From Solanum dulcamara (Eukaryota; Streptophyta; Magnoliopsida; Solanales; Solanaceae): a DNA stretch of 64,000 nucleotides. A model generated the notes under the pieces. It did not search any database, was not told the origin of the DNA, and was given only the letters and a program-made list of their open reading frames with translations. Below, in pieces: positions 1 through 12,060 of the stretch. Positions within the stretch are counted from its first letter, which is position 1; each line of letters starts with the position of its first letter. The stretch covers positions 44,408,786-44,472,785 of the forward strand of contig NC_077245.1 in NCBI RefSeq assembly GCF_947179165.1. The letters are read 5' to 3'. Position numbers and translations under genes: made by a program.

Positions 1-884
1 CCCCCCAAAACCCACATTAAAATCTTGATTTTAAAAGAGTTTTGGAAGATGAAATTGCTATGAAATGATTTAGGAGTGATTAAAGAACTTACCTAAATAA
101 TTTTTCCTGAAAAACTACTTCAAAATCATCTCATTCAAGCTCCAAACGTTTGGGTGGAAATGAGAAAAAAGGGTTTTTTTTTTCCGAACTCATTATTCAG
201 GCGCATGAATTTATTCATCGCGATCGTGGGCCACTAACCCCGCGATCATGAAGCACAAGGGCTTGACATAGCTCCTGGATATGATTGTGAAGGGTGATGA
301 AGAAAGTTCATCGCGAATGCGAGCCCACATGTCGCGATAGCGAAGGGTAAGGGTACACACACCAGATAAGAGAAACCAACAGAATGTCAACTCTAAAAGT
401 GTCTTTGATTAGACCCTCAGAATTCATTCAGGGTTCGATAAAAATAAACTGGATATACTAACCCACTAAATTCGACATTCTGGACTCAATGGAATCTCAA
501 ATTTCTAAAAAAAGGTTGTTATAAAGAAAATACCCTCCCGGATCCCTTTTAGGCCTAAAACTCAACGTTTAGTCTAAATTTCCAAAATGCATCTAAGGAC
601 TCGGGGCTCTAACTCAACACTCAACTAGACCAAACTCAACGTTCCAGACACAATGGAATTTATGAAATTTCCATTCGATGCTTAGATCTCAGAATGTTGA
701 CCAAAGTGGACTTTCTCCTTCAAAACTACACTCAAGGTCTCAAAATCACTAAAATTTCAATCGATCGCATTGGGAACTACACCAACCATCCCCACAACAC
801 AAACAAAGCATGAAAACTTTAGGGAGAAGGGCAAAATGATCATTTCACATGAAAAAGTAATTTCTCAAAAATTGAGACATTACA
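1..884 (-). mobile_element. LTR of a Tekay-like gypsy element, minus strand, cut by the window edge
   Basis: Read on the minus strand, the terminus at 884 is TGTAATGTCTC, close to the TGTAATGACCC start of the LTR at 34409. The text that follows has the same style as that LTR, with runs about a fraction of a gene-free, T/G-rich prose and the same AAGGTAAGT-like stretch near position 90. A cluster of TCGCGA words at about 200-345, including the palindrome ATCGCGAT at 217-224, sits where the other gypsy LTRs carry their own dyad cassette. No coding sequence is visible. The other end lies outside the window, so solo versus full element cannot be decided. Confidence 0.5.
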
Positions 885-1952
885 AAGGGATGATGGCGCA
901 AGGGGAGACTCTCCTCTCAACTCTTTAAGAGCTAGATGGAGTGTTTCTATATATAAGCACAAAAGTTCTCATATTCACTACCAATGAGGGAGAAATGATT
1001 TTTTCTTCAAATTTATTTTTCCTCCATTTCCCCATTCACATTACACCTTATATTTCAAGGCTTAATCTTCAAAGTTATTCAATATTTTTTGCCCTTTTCT
1101 GTATAATAACTAAGCTTTTATTGAGAAGATTTTCATACTTGCAAAATAATTAAGAAATGATTATTTGTGGTCAGAGAAAAATAGTCCCACTAAAGAAGAA
1201 ATATACAACAATAGGTTGCTCAAGAGTGCCGATATTGTCATTCGACGTATTACTCTTATCGTTTACTAATTTTTGTTTACAGAAGTTGGATAGTCTTATG
1301 CTTGCTTGGACTGATGTTTAAACAGAACCCAATGCTAATTCAATATTTTCATGGTGACTGAAAGGAGAAGAACTAGAAGAAGAAAATTGGAGATTACATT
1401 GGTCATTTGATTCTGAATTTGCCATGTGTTTTTTCATAAAATTAAGGGCAAATTTATGCTAAAGTATATATTTGGATAAAAAGTATAACATGAGTGGTAT
1501 ATTTAGATAAAAAGTATAATGAGGGCATATTTAAACTATTTTTGATAGTACAACAATATTTTTGACCCTTTTCCGTTTTAAAAAAATAATATACCTAATA
1601 TTTAAAAGATGTGTTTGTGTAATAATATTAGAATTTAGAAAGAAATTATAGATTTCAAATTGATAAAGGATCATGTCTAAAAGTTTGGCGTTATCCGGTT
1701 GTTCTTCATTCAGTTTGTTTTAATACTTGCTTCATTGAACAAACGTATGGTAAAAATAGCATTTAATTGAAAGGATAAAAATTAGTTAACTTTTACATGA
1801 ACACTTAAATGCATGTATTATATGTATATTTCGGGTTAATTATTATAAAATTTGCACTACTACTTTATTAATGGATTAACATTTTAATACAAATATTAGC
1901 ATTATGAAGACACATTGTAATACATAGTTATATAGTAGATTGGAACATATAT
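885..1952. other. Intergenic AT-rich DNA, no gene seen
   Basis: Only short ORFs without recognisable motifs occur here, with no RNA gene and no clear terminal repeat. It separates the minus-strand LTR piece from the LTR of element A. Confidence 0.5.
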
Positions 1953-2610
1953 TGCAACGATCCATTTCGGTCGTTATGGGTAAGTCAATGGAAAATAATT
2001 TTGGATCAGAAAATTTTGGTGTAGTAACTTGAAAATTTTGGGCTAGGCCAGTCTCATACAAAATTTGAGTGAGGTGGTCTAGGGAAATCGGGGGAAGGAT
2101 TGGAGTTAATGTCTACGTTTTAGTTTGATTTTGTGATAGCTAAGGCGTTAAGGAATCCATAGGAAAATTGAATTCGATGTGAAAGGGTTATTGTAGAACA
2201 TCAAGGTTTGATGTTGCATTGTGAAATAGGGGCTTGGGGAAAGAATTCCGAAGTTATGTTTCCGTGCAAGTTACCATAGCAAGCGAAATCCCGTTATGAT
2301 AGGGCTACTATAGCGGGATGGGGGTCGCTATAGCGGGCCAAATGCGGACTTAATTGGAAAAGGTCCCAAAAATGTTATTATTTCTCCAATTTCATTCTTT
2401 AAAGAGAAAAGGGCAACTTAGGGCTATTTCCTTCAGTTTTACATCAATTTTGAGCTAAAGGTAAGTTAATTACTCCCTTAATTTGTATTTTAATCCTAGA
2501 CCTTATAATCTATGGTAACTGTCCTAGGGAGGGTTCTTAACCTGAAATTAATGATGGAAAAAGCCCTAGTTGGGTAGTATGATCATGAAATTGGCCAAAG
2601 GCTAGTATTT
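1953..2610 (+). mobile_element. Element A: left part of an LTR, split by element B
   Basis: The sequence begins TGCAACGATCC and runs parallel to the start of the element B LTR at 19310, including the shared phrases around GTCGTTATNGGTAAG and CTAGGCCAG. It stops at 2610, exactly where the B LTR starts, and its missing right part resumes at 21130. Together the two parts give about 1.8 kb, matching the 1820-bp B 3' LTR. A dyad cassette at 2270-2340 contains the perfect palindrome CGCTATAGCG (2326-2335). This is the oldest layer of the left nest, because B is inserted in it. Confidence 0.75.
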
Positions 2611-4228
2611 TATAACGACCTGTCCCCATCGATATTGATAGGCCAATAAGAAAGAATTTTGGGTCAGAAAACTTTGGAAAATTTAGCCTGGGCCAGACTT
2701 GAACGAATTCTGAGTCAGGTGAAGTCTAGGGTGATCTTGCCTATGGTGGGGGCAGGATCTCTAATTTGATTGGGTATTCTGATAGCCAAGATGATACGGA
2801 GCATTTATGGCTTCGTGGAATGCATTCAGCCGAGTAAAACTCTAGAATTGGACTTGGTGTGGAGAGTATAATTTAATAAGTCTTTGGTAGGGGGTATGTT
2901 GTGAAATAGTGGATTGAATCTCAAACTCTGAGCTCACTATTTTCATGCAACCCGCCAGAGCAGGGCAGTCATGACTTAAAGATGGGGAAAAATCTCAGAA
3001 TGGTTATTTTGACTCCCACTTCGTTCTTAAGAAACCAAGAGAGAACTAGAGAGAATTCTTGCTGAAATCCACCATATTTTGCATCCAAGGTAAGTAATGG
3101 TGGAAAATAGCTTTAGGATGGGGTTAATATCATGGGTTTTGTCCTAGGAGGGAAATTATATTATAATTCATGTGAACTAGGATATTTTTTTGATCCTTTG
3201 TATATATGTGACTTATTTTAGACCAAGATTTAGCGAAACGAACTCGGAAAGGGAAAACTTACACTTTAAAGGTTGTTAAAGCTCGAATTCGAGGTAGGTG
3301 CAGGTACTTGTTAAATTGATTCATGATGTGTATATGTGTATATGAATAGGGGAACATGCCATATTATATGTGAAATGATCACTTTTTGGCCTATTTTGTG
3401 ATGAACCTATTCATGGTGATATAATGTTGAAGTCTGAATATAATTGTGGCTATTTTTGTATGCTGGGATTAAATGTCACGTTCTGACATATAAATTGGAT
3501 TGGGTGTCACGTTTCGACATAAACCTTGGATCGAATTTCATGTTTTGACACAAGTTGAGTGTTTGTAGGTCCCATGAGAGGATTCTTATATGAAGTTATA
3601 TGAGTTAAGATTATTGAATAGTGGTCTTGTAGAATCTTGTTTTAGATGACACTAGTTTTAGCTATTCTGTATATATGTGCTTGTTGTGTTGAATTTACTT
3701 GTCCATGATCCACTTATTGGCTAACCATGTGATCCTACCAGTACACTGTTGATTTTATGTACTGATACTACACTTTCTTTGTTAAGTACAAGGCATATTC
3801 AGCCAGCTGCGGAGAGACCTCGCCTAGAGGAGTAGTGATCTTGTTCGAGTCCAAGGGTGAGCTATTATGTCATGTTGTCGTGGACTCTTCCTCATTTATC
3901 TTAGTCCTTCATCTGAGACTTAAATATTCAAACACTGTTTTATTCGTTAATAACTTTTTTGTGGGAATTGCATTCCCTTTTCTAGACTTATTTAGTTTTA
4001 GAGTTTTGGTACGATGAATTTTAGTTCCTAGGAGATTTTTGCATGTTTAGTTATTGTCTAGATTTTTTTTCTAAGTTTATGGAAATTCAGTATTTATTAC
4101 TGTTTAAACCTGCTTTCATATGCTTAAATTGTGTATATCTCGTAAACATCATTAACTTGGGCAGTAAGAATAGTTCTCCCATCAGAGAGTAAGTATGGTG
4201 CCAGTCATGGCGGATTGGGATTGTGACA
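2611..4228 (+). repeat. Element B 5' LTR
   Basis: It begins TATAACGACC (a TG to TA change) and ends GATTGTGACA, next to the primer-binding site. It aligns with 19310-21129 through the shared tract of repeated TTCCGACATA-like phrases and the GGAGAGACCTCGCC segment. It is about 200 bp shorter than the 3' copy. Part of the loss is in the dyad cassette, where only CCCGCCAGAGCAGGGC-like sequence near 2950 remains. Confidence 0.85.
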
Positions 4229-4232
4229 AAGT

Positions 4233-4243
4233 TGGTATCAGAG
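4233..4243 (+). promoter_or_regulatory. Element B primer-binding site (initiator Met tRNA type)
   Basis: TGGTATCAGAG lies four bases after the LTR end. This word is the standard complement of the 3' end of plant initiator tRNA-Met, used to prime minus-strand synthesis. Confidence 0.8.
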
Positions 4244-4447
4244 TATAGGTTTATTGATCCTATCATACCCAAAGGAGTCTAGTAGAGTCTTGCCAAACGG
4301 TACGGAGATATCTGTACTTTTCTTCGAGAGGTTACCAGATTTTAGGAGAAGTTTAGTTATCTTCTTTCCTTCGTTCTATAACTTGATTCCAATTGGTATC
4401 TGGTGATCCAAATTGATATCTAACCTTTTGCACTCTCTTATCCGCAT

Positions 4448-5254
4448 ATGGTTAACACATGCTATAATGGTGTACGACCCATAGCTCCAGTGGAGACAGA
4501 GGAAGAGCTCGCTGTTTAAGGGAAAAGTTGAGGTAGAGGTAGGAGAAGGAGACACGGCAGGGGTAGAGAAAGAGCAGCACCCGCTAGGGTGGAGATTCCG
4601 ATTGAAGAGGTGCAGTAGGTGAGGCTCCCATACTCCCCAGAATGAGCTAGAGGGAGATGTAGAGATTAGAGAAGAAGAGGAGAATGTTGAATAGGAGGAG
4701 GACACCCAGACTAGGCTGCTGGTATTCCCCCTTTGGACCCTATTCTGGCACAACAGATTATGGCCTTTTTGAGTGGGCTGGCTGGTATAGGAGCCATTCC
4801 CACTATGCCCACAACACCATCTCCTGTTGCTCATCTTTTTGCTACCGCAACTCTATAAGCAGATGAGGTGGTAGGCATATATGCCTTCTTCAAACCACTA
4901 ATGAGTGATGTGATTACTGGATCTGAGCATGACATACTCACCAAGTTCCTAAAGCTCAAGCCGCTAGTCTTCTATGGCACTGCGAATGAGGATGCCTATG
5001 AGTTCATCATTTTCTACTACGAGAGGTTGCATAAGCTGGATATAGTGCACCATCATGGAGTAAAGTTTATGACATTTCAGCTGCAGGGTAAAGCCAAGCA
5101 GTAGTGGAGGGATGATGTGGAGTGTCGTTCGCCGGTGTTTCCTCTACTTACTTGGGTTCAATTTCATGCCCTGTTCCTAGAAAAATATATGCCCTCATAC
5201 TTTGAGCGACAGAAAGAAGGATGAGTTTATGGCAATAGAGTAGGGAGGGTTATC
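4448..5254 (+). pseudogene. Element B gag, N-terminal part (interrupted)
   Basis: The ATG at 4448 opens a frame starting MVNTCYNGV that breaks after about 20 codons. It is followed by an Arg/Gly-rich stretch and a long readable segment at 4868-5104 with the gag-like phrase [18 protein letters not shown]. Stops interrupt it, for example at 5102-5104 where KAKQ should continue into W. At 5254 element C begins, and the gag frame resumes at 15184 directly after the repeated TTATC. The start is supported by the matching leader and start context of element A at 22494. Confidence 0.75.
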
Positions 5255-5669
5255 TGTAACACCTCCCAAAATTCTTCGCTAGGATTCAGACCCTTCTTAT
5301 ATACGTGTAGGATCGAACTCGACTATTTTGAGGTATATGCATAAGTTAGGATGAGTCCCTAAGTAATTGAAGAGTGTTAGAGGTGATGTGGGGTCACAAA
5401 GGACCCCTAGGACCAAGCTAAGTCCAAGAATTCGTCGTGGCTAAGTTTTAGAATGAGTTCGTGTAAGGGGTCGACTTCTAATGACCCTATCTTTTGGAAG
5501 ACGATGATCTGGGTAGCCCATAACCTATTAAATTAAAGGTCTTCGAGTCTTCTTTCCAATGCCACCAAGATCGTAATTTTTGGAGTTCGGAGTCAAACGT
5601 TATGACTATCCTAAGGCGAACTAGCACGACAGGAATTTCAGGCCTAGGTTGCAATGGCTGGAAATCTGG

Positions 5670-5960
5670 GCTTGGCGCCACAGTGGCACGACGCGCCACT
5701 ATCGCGCTAGGAACACGCCTCAGTAGTTTGGCCCCTGGCGCAGCGCGCCACTATGAGATGTGCAGGGTTTTCAAGCCTATTTTCTAGAACCCAGAAAACT
5801 TGGGCTTAGCGCTATAAGGGCGCGACGCGCCACTATCGCGCCATAAAATAGCCTCAGTAGTTTGGTCCTTGGCGCGACGCGCCACTAATAGATATGCAAG
5901 TTTTAAGCCTATTCGACTTGGCGCTGCAGTGGTGCAACGCGCCACTATCGTGCCAGTAGT
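5670..5960 (+). repeat. GC-rich dyad cassette in the element C 5' LTR
   Basis: About four imperfect units, each holding CGCGCCACTATCGCGCC-like text and joined by CTCAGTAGTTTG-type linkers. The core GGCGCGACGCGCC is self-complementary around one central base. The same array is at 13160-13445 in the 3' LTR. Both copies stand out strongly from the AT-rich surroundings. Confidence 0.85.
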
Positions 5961-6016
5961 GTTTTAGCCTGTTTTTTTAATTTTTGGAGAAAGGGCAATT
6001 TGGGAATTTTCCTAAA

Positions 6017-6024
6017 TTATATAT
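6017..6024 (+). promoter_or_regulatory. Probable TATA box of the element C LTR
   Basis: TTATATAT lies about 55 bp after the dyad cassette and is followed 30-50 bp later by a pyrimidine tract, a layout expected for the U3/R border. The assignment is inference from position and sequence only. Confidence 0.5.
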
Positions 6025-7691
6025 GTATCTGCCTTGGGACGTTTTTGGGACCATTTTTAGTCCCTCTCTCTCTCTAAAAGCCCTAACATTTCCCTCTCTT
6101 CTTCTTCTTCTTCTCCAAATCCTTCTCCAACAAAGAGTGCCTTCAAGAGCTTCAAGATTTCAAGTTTCCCATTGAAGACCCAACAACAAAGTTTCTTCAA
6201 AATCTACTCTAAGGTATGTAAGGTTACTCAAAGCATGGGTTGAGTTCACCCATGTTCCCTATACTTTCTTTGAGGTTAAATGTTCATAAGAATGCAGTTT
6301 CTTGATAGGCTTATGTCCAAATGAGTCTTGTCATCTATTAATTTGATTCTTATTATGTTGATGTTGTTGAGCTAAGAAATTTCTAAATCTTTATGTTAGC
6401 ATGAGTCGATGGAGATGAGTTGTAAACATACTTGTTGATTTTCTTGACCATGTGATTATGTTAAATATGTCAATTTTCTTAAAATGTGTTATTCATCTTA
6501 AATTGTTGATTTAAAACCTTGGAGTTGTGATGAGTCCTAAGGATGTGATAAATGAGAAGAGGAATGTTTGGATATGCTTGTAGGTTGTTATAAATGCATA
6601 TCTAAGTTACACTTGTTTGAGTTGATTTGAGGATATAGTTGATGAGTTGGCAAGGTTCTAAATGAGACTAGCCGTGATGACTTGTTTGAGTTGATTGGAT
6701 GGAGTTTTATGAGCATGGAGTCATGGGAGGAGTATTGAGCACCGAATTAGGTAAGAGTATTGTTCATACTCGAACCTCATAAACTATGCCACCAACGTAG
6801 GGAGGGATGGAACTGTTAAAGTCAAATGCTTCCCATGGGATCGAACCGTTAAAATCGGATGTTTCACTTTTTATTATCCTGAAATAATAGGACTTGACTG
6901 ATCGATGGAATCTATGATTGGTGACTCGTTCATACCCTGGCAAGGTATGAACGGACGTGATAACAATGTCGGCTTGTTGTACTATCACTGGCCAATAAGT
7001 GATGGTTGTCGGATAAGAAAAACTCCCATATAGGTCTTGATAGTACTCTGAGTTGGATTGAGTTGAATGGCATGTGAGTTAGTCCCGTCTAAACTATATT
7101 CTTGTTAGACTTAGGACACTTGAGTGAGTTGTTCCTTCTTTTTGAGTTGAGATTTTCGAGTTGGTTTGATCCTTTTCTGATGTTGTTTCATTCGGCCATT
7201 TTACATACTCGTACATTCCATGTACTGATGCCATTTGGCCTGCATTGTTTCATGATGTAGAGACAAGTACTAGAGATCATCAACCGGCGCACCATTGAAG
7301 ATCTACTCACTCCGAGCTAGTTGGTGAGTCATCCTAGTTTCTGGGGGATGCCGAGATCTTCTTTACAACTTTGTTTTCTTTTCTTTATTTTGACGGTTGG
7401 TAGCCATGGGCTTGTCATTTTCACTTCCTAGATTGTTGATAGAGGCTTCATAGACCAGAGTGTGGGAATGTTGGATTATTATTTTGAATTGTTTTATTAA
7501 GGTTGTTTGTTGATTTGATAGTGTTTGGACTTCGACCCCTAAAATTTAAATAGTATGTCTATGATTGAGTCTTCTGCTGAGAGAATATGAATGAATGAAA
7601 GTGTGACTGGACCAGGTGGTTCGCTTGAAGGCCAGAAATAGCTTTTGAGTGTCGGTCGCGCCTAGGGTATCCTTCCGTGGCATGACAAATA

Positions 7692-7704
7692 TGGTATCAG
7701 AGCC
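7692..7704 (+). promoter_or_regulatory. Element C primer-binding site (initiator Met tRNA type)
   Basis: TGGTATCAGAGCC starts four bases after the LTR end. The roughly 190-bp leader that follows, up to the gag ATG at 7905, is nearly the same as the leader of element E at 47643-47840. Confidence 0.9.
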
Positions 7705-7904
7705 TAGAGTTTAAGAGTCCTAAGAAGTCTATGAAGCCGTGTCTAGTAGAGTCTTGCTTATGGGTGTGTTGTGCACCACACTTATAATCAGGAGGCTATA
7801 AGACATTAAGAATTGTTTCACTTCTTTCATACTCTGAATTCGTGCGATAGAGTTAAACTCTATAAAACTTTCTTTTTAATTCATGCGTTTATACGTTAAA
7901 GATA

Positions 7905-9060
7905 ATGCCCCCTAAGCGTACTGCTAGCCAGAGGAATGCTGATAACACAGAGATGCCACAGTTAGAGGTATGCCCATAGAGGGCTAGGGGCCGACCTGCG
8001 AGGTATGCGGAGGCAGCTCAAGTGCCTACTACTCCGCCTGTACCAACTTCAGAATCAGACTTTCGAGGAGCGATTGCCATGCTCACTCAACTAGTGGCTG
8101 CCCGAAATGGTAACCAGAGTTCGCCAACTCTTAGCTCTAGTTCCCAAGAGCCGTCTACTGCCACTAGAATTAGAGACTTTCTGAGAATGAATCTGCCGGC
8201 ATTCATGGGGTCTAAGGTCGATGAAGATCCCCAAAATTTTATTGATGAGATGTGGAAGATTCTGAAAGCCATGTATGCTACAGAGATCGAGGGGGTAGAG
8301 TTGGTGTCTTATTAGCTCAAGGATGTGGCAAACATTTGGTATAACCAATGGGAACAAGGTAGAGGTGAGGATGCTGAACTTGCTATGTGGGATAAATTTG
8401 AGGGAGCCTTTCTCGATCACTTCTTTCCCAGAGAATTGAGGGAAGCAAAAGTGGAGGAGTTTGTGAATCTGAAACAAGAAGGTATGACAGTTAAGGAGTA
8501 CGGTCTGAAGTTCATCCAACTATCCAGAAATGATCCCAGATATGAGGTCGAAGATGAAAACATTTATCTCCAGATTGGGAAGACATGTGAAGAAGGAGTG
8601 CAAAGCGGCATTGTTAATCTCCGACATGGATATTTCTAGATTAATGGTGTATGCTCAGCAGGTAGAGGATGAGAAGAGGAAAGACAGGGAGGAGCATCTG
8701 AGCAAGAGGAGAAAATCAGTGGGACATAAGAATGAACAAAGGCAGAACAAGAGCAACAGGTCCTTCTTCTAGAAAAGGCCTTCTAGTTATGCCTCATCGA
8801 CTGCAAGTGCACCTATGCCGTAGAACAGGTATGATCGGCAGGGACAGAGTCATGAGAATGTCATACCCCAGGGTTCTCAATCCCAGGCTAGCGTGGGTCA
8901 AGGTTCGAGAGGAAAGCCACTGTGCGGCAAGTGCGGTAAGCTCCACTTGGGAGAGTGTAGAGCGGGAAGGGGTGGTTGTTATAAATGCAGCCAAATGGAC
9001 CATTTTCAGAGGGAGTGTCCAACAGGGGGAAACAAAGCCCAGTATTCTACCACCGCGCCA
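7905..9060 (+). pseudogene. Element C gag with CCHC zinc knuckle
   Basis: Gag forms the particle that packages the element RNA. The start is ATG at 7905 (MPPKRTASQRNADN), with an in-frame TAG at 7977-7979 and another at 8313-8315 where the family has Gln (VSY-Q-LKDVANIWYNQW). A frameshift near 8530-8640 moves the reading into another frame, which continues with ISRLMVYAQQVEDEKRKD. Further TAG codons lie at 8770 and 8821. The knuckle CYKCSQMDHFQREC (C-x2-C-x4-H-x4-C) is intact at about 8977-9018, preceded by a second Cys/His cluster CGKCGKLHLGEC. Domains and order are as in Tekay gags. Confidence 0.9.
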
Positions 9061-9640
9061 CCGGCTAAAGGTAATCAGAGAGGCACTGCTTCAGGTACGT
9101 GCGAAGGTACAAACCGCCTATATGCCATGGGTAGTCGCCAAGATCAGGAGAACTCTCCAAACATTGTGACGGGTATGATACAAGTCTTTTCTCTTGACTG
9201 TTATATTTTGATGGATCCGGATGCCATACTATCTTTTGTGAGTTCTTAGGTAGCAAGTAAATTCAATAAAATCCCTGAATGTCTTCGTGAGCCTTTCTAC
9301 GTAGCTACTCCTGTCGGCGATTTTGTCTTAGCCGAGAAAGTCTATAGAGGTTGCACTATGTAAATTCATCACAGGGATACCTTGGCTGACTTAGTTGAGT
9401 TAGACATGGTCGATTTTGATATGATCCTTGGCATGGACTGGCTTTATGTCTGTTATGCCTCTATTGATTGTAAGACTCAGATTGTTAAGTTCAAATTCTC
9501 GAATGAGGCTTTCATAAAGTGGAAGGGTAGTCTTGTCGTGCCTAAGGGTAAGTTTATTTCATACCTTAGGGACAGGAAGCTAATCTCAAAAGTGTGTATT
9601 TATCACATTGTCTGAGTGAAAAATGACAATGTTGAGTCTC
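9061..9640 (+). pseudogene. Element C aspartic protease region
   Basis: The reading frame continues from gag. The expected D-[ST]-G active-site motif appears as DPDAILSF near 9212, so the catalytic loop is altered (Gly lost). The second family landmark, DFDMILGMDWL, is preserved near 9412-9444. Stops occur at 9247-9249, 9361-9363 and 9613-9615. It would cleave the gag-pol polyprotein in an intact copy. Confidence 0.85.
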
Positions 9641-10637
9641 CATCCCTTGAATCGGTTCCGATTGTCAAAGAGTTTCCTAATGTCTTTCCTGAAGATCTGC
9701 CTGGAGTCCCTCCTGATAGGGAGATCGACTTTGGGATTGATGTTCTTCCTAATACCTAGCCTATCTCAATCCCTCCATATAGAATGGCCCCGGTTGAGTT
9801 GAAAGAGTTGAAGGAACAGTTGAAGGACTTGTTAGATAAGGGATTCATTAGGCCGAGTGTCTCACCATGGGGTGCTCTCATCCTATTCGTGCGAAAGAAG
9901 GATGGATCCCTTAGAATGTGCATTATTACAGGCAGCTAAACAAGGTCACCATAAAGAAAAAATACCCTCTCCCCAAAATAAATGATTTATTTGATCAACT
10001 TCAGGGTGCCACCTATTTCTCAAAGATAGACCTACGATCGGGCTACCATCAATTGAAGGTGAGGGAGTGTGATATCCCAAAGACATCTTTTCAGACCCGT
10101 TATGGCCACTTTGAATTTTTGGTCATGTCCTTTGGATTGACAAATGCCCCCGCAGCTTTTATGGATCTCATGAACCGAGTATTTAAACCATATCTTGATA
10201 TGTTTGTAATTTTATTCATAGATGATATTTTGGTTTACTCTAAGACTGAGGAGGAGCACGCCCATCATCTTAGAGTCGTTTTACAAACTTTGAAAGACCA
10301 GGTATTGTATGTAAAGTTCTCAAAATGTGAATTTTGGCTTGCATCAGTGGCCTTTCTAGGCCACACTATATCTGGAGATGGTATTCAGGTTGATGCTCAG
10401 AAGATTGAGGCAGTGAAAAATTGGCCCAGACCCACTTCCCCGACAGAGATAAGAAGCTTTTTGGGTTTGGATGGCTATTATCGAAGGTTTGTAGAGGGAT
10501 TCTCATCCATATCGTCGCCATTGACCAAGCTGACCCAAAAGAAGGCTAAGTTCCAATGGTCCGATGCTTGCGAGGAGAGATTCCAGAAACTGAAGACCAA
10601 GCTAACCACTGCTCTTGTTCTAACTTTGCCCGATTGA
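9641..10637 (+). pseudogene. Element C reverse transcriptase
   Basis: The domain begins with the conserved lead-in [25 protein letters not shown] at 9757-9759 replaces a Gln codon ([11 protein letters not shown]), and a small deletion near 9922 in the [10 protein letters not shown] block shifts the frame. From there the frame is open to 10635: [33 protein letters not shown] and the catalytic FIDDILVYS (about 10218-10244) all read normally. A TGA at 10635-10637 separates it from RNase H in the same frame. Confidence 0.92.
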
Positions 10638-11183
10638 ACAAAGGGTTTTGTGATCTATTGTGATGCATCTAGAGTCGGTTTGGGTTGTGTGTTGATGCAG
10701 AGGGGAAAGGTAATAGCCTATGCTTCAAGACAGCTTAAGGTTCATGAGAGGAATTACCCAACTCATGACCTTGAGCCAACAACTGTGGTATTTGCACTTA
10801 AATTTTGGCGCCACTACTTGTATGGAGTGCATGTTGATGTGTTCACCGATCATAAGAGTTTACAATACGTCTTCAGCCAGAAGGAACTTAACCTGAGACA
10901 AAGGAGATGGCTCGAGCTACTCAAAGACTATAATATGAGAATCCTCTACCATCCAGGTAAAGCTAATGTTATTGCTGATGCTCTTACCAGGTTGTCTATG
11001 GGTAGCACTGCCCATGTGGAGGAGGGAAGGAGAGAATTAGTGAAGGAGGTATATAGATTAGCCAGATTGGGAGTTCATCTTGAAGAGAACAATAAAGGTG
11101 GAGTTAATGTACAAGATGGGTCTGCATCTTCATTTGTGGCAGAGGTAAAGGAGAAACAAGTTCAGGATCCCATCCTTCTCTAA
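10638..11183 (+). pseudogene. Element C RNase H
   Basis: This degrades the RNA strand of the RNA/DNA hybrid during replication. The frame reads [44 protein letters not shown] and ADALTRLS, so all the family blocks are present, including the catalytic Asp residues in YCDAS and FTDHKSL. The frame closes at 11181-11183 with a TAA that is probably mutational, as the polyprotein should continue into integrase. Confidence 0.9.
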
Positions 11184-12060
11184 TTGAAGGAAGTTGTTCA
11201 CAAATAAGAGGTGATGGTTTTTACCAAAGGGGGAGATAGTGTGCTAAGGTACCAAAATAGGTTGTGTGTACCCGATGTCGATGATGTTCGAGAGAGAATT
11301 ATGGCCGAAGCGCATAGTTCCAGATACTCTATTCATCCTGGCTCTACAAAAATGTATCATGACTTAAGGAAAATCTATTGGTGGAGGGGATGAAGAGAGA
11401 CATTGCGGAATTTGTTTCCAAGTGCCCGAATTGCCAACAGGTGAAGGTTGAGCATCAAAGGCCATGTGGTTTAGCTCAAAATATAGAAATTCCAAAATGG
11501 AAGTGGGAGATGATCAACATGGACTTTATTATAGGTTTACCGAGATCCCAAAAACAATATGATTCTATTTGGGTGATTGTGGATAGAATAACGAAATCAG
11601 CTCACTTCTTGGCAGTTAAGACTACTGACACCGCAGAAGATTATGCAAAATTATACATTCAGGAGATAGTCAGATTGCATGGAGTTCCCTTGTCTATCAT
11701 CTCAGACAGAGGAGCTCAATTCACTTTCTAATTTTAGAAATCCTTTTAGAAGGGACTGGGTTCAAAGGTGAACTTGAGTACGGCCTTTCATCCCTAGACA
11801 GACGGCCAAGCAGAGCGTATCATCCAGACATTGGAGGATATGTTGAGGGCATGTGTGCTTGACTTCAAAGGAAATTGGGATGATCACTTACCTCTCATAG
11901 AGTTTGTATATAATAATAGCTATCATGCAAGCATTCAAATGGCTCCTTATGAAGCTTTGTGTGAGAGGAGGTGTAGATCACCAATTATATGGTTTGAAGT
12001 TGGTGAAGTTGAGTTGATTGGGCCGATTTTGTTCACCAATCCATGGAGAAGGTGAGATTT
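11184..12060 (+). pseudogene. Element C integrase (zinc-binding and catalytic core)
   Basis: The H-H-C-C domain reads HSSRYSIHPGSTKMYHDL and then CPNCQQVK, with a frameshift between them near 11385 (after IYWW). The catalytic core shows MDFIIGLP (first Asp), IISDRGAQF (second Asp) and [14 protein letters not shown] (Glu), so the D-D-E residues survive. Stops lie at 11729-11731 and at 11795-11797, the latter a TAG in place of Gln in HP-Q-TDGQAER. A frameshift at about 12040 leads into the C-terminal domain. Confidence 0.9.

Larger units (their letters stand above)
5255..7687 (+). repeat. Element C 5' LTR
   Basis: The LTR starts TGTAACACC and ends GGCATGACA. It contains a GC-rich array of GGCGCG/CGCGCC words (about 5670-5960, including GGCGCGACGCGCC at 5871-5883), then a TATA-like TTATATAT at about 6017-6024, a CT-rich tract at 6060-6120, and a segment at 6720-7020 that is shared with the LTRs of element E and the solo LTR at 31923. 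Confidence 0.95.

Noticed and set aside
4376..4834. 152-codon minus-strand ORF
   Set aside because: It overlaps the leader and gag start of element B on the other strand and is Ser-rich without a domain.
5670..5960. CpG island of a host promoter
   Set aside because: The same GC-rich array occurs at the same place in the second LTR of element C, so it belongs to the LTR.
8091..8519. 142-codon minus-strand ORF
   Set aside because: It is opposite the gag frame of element C.
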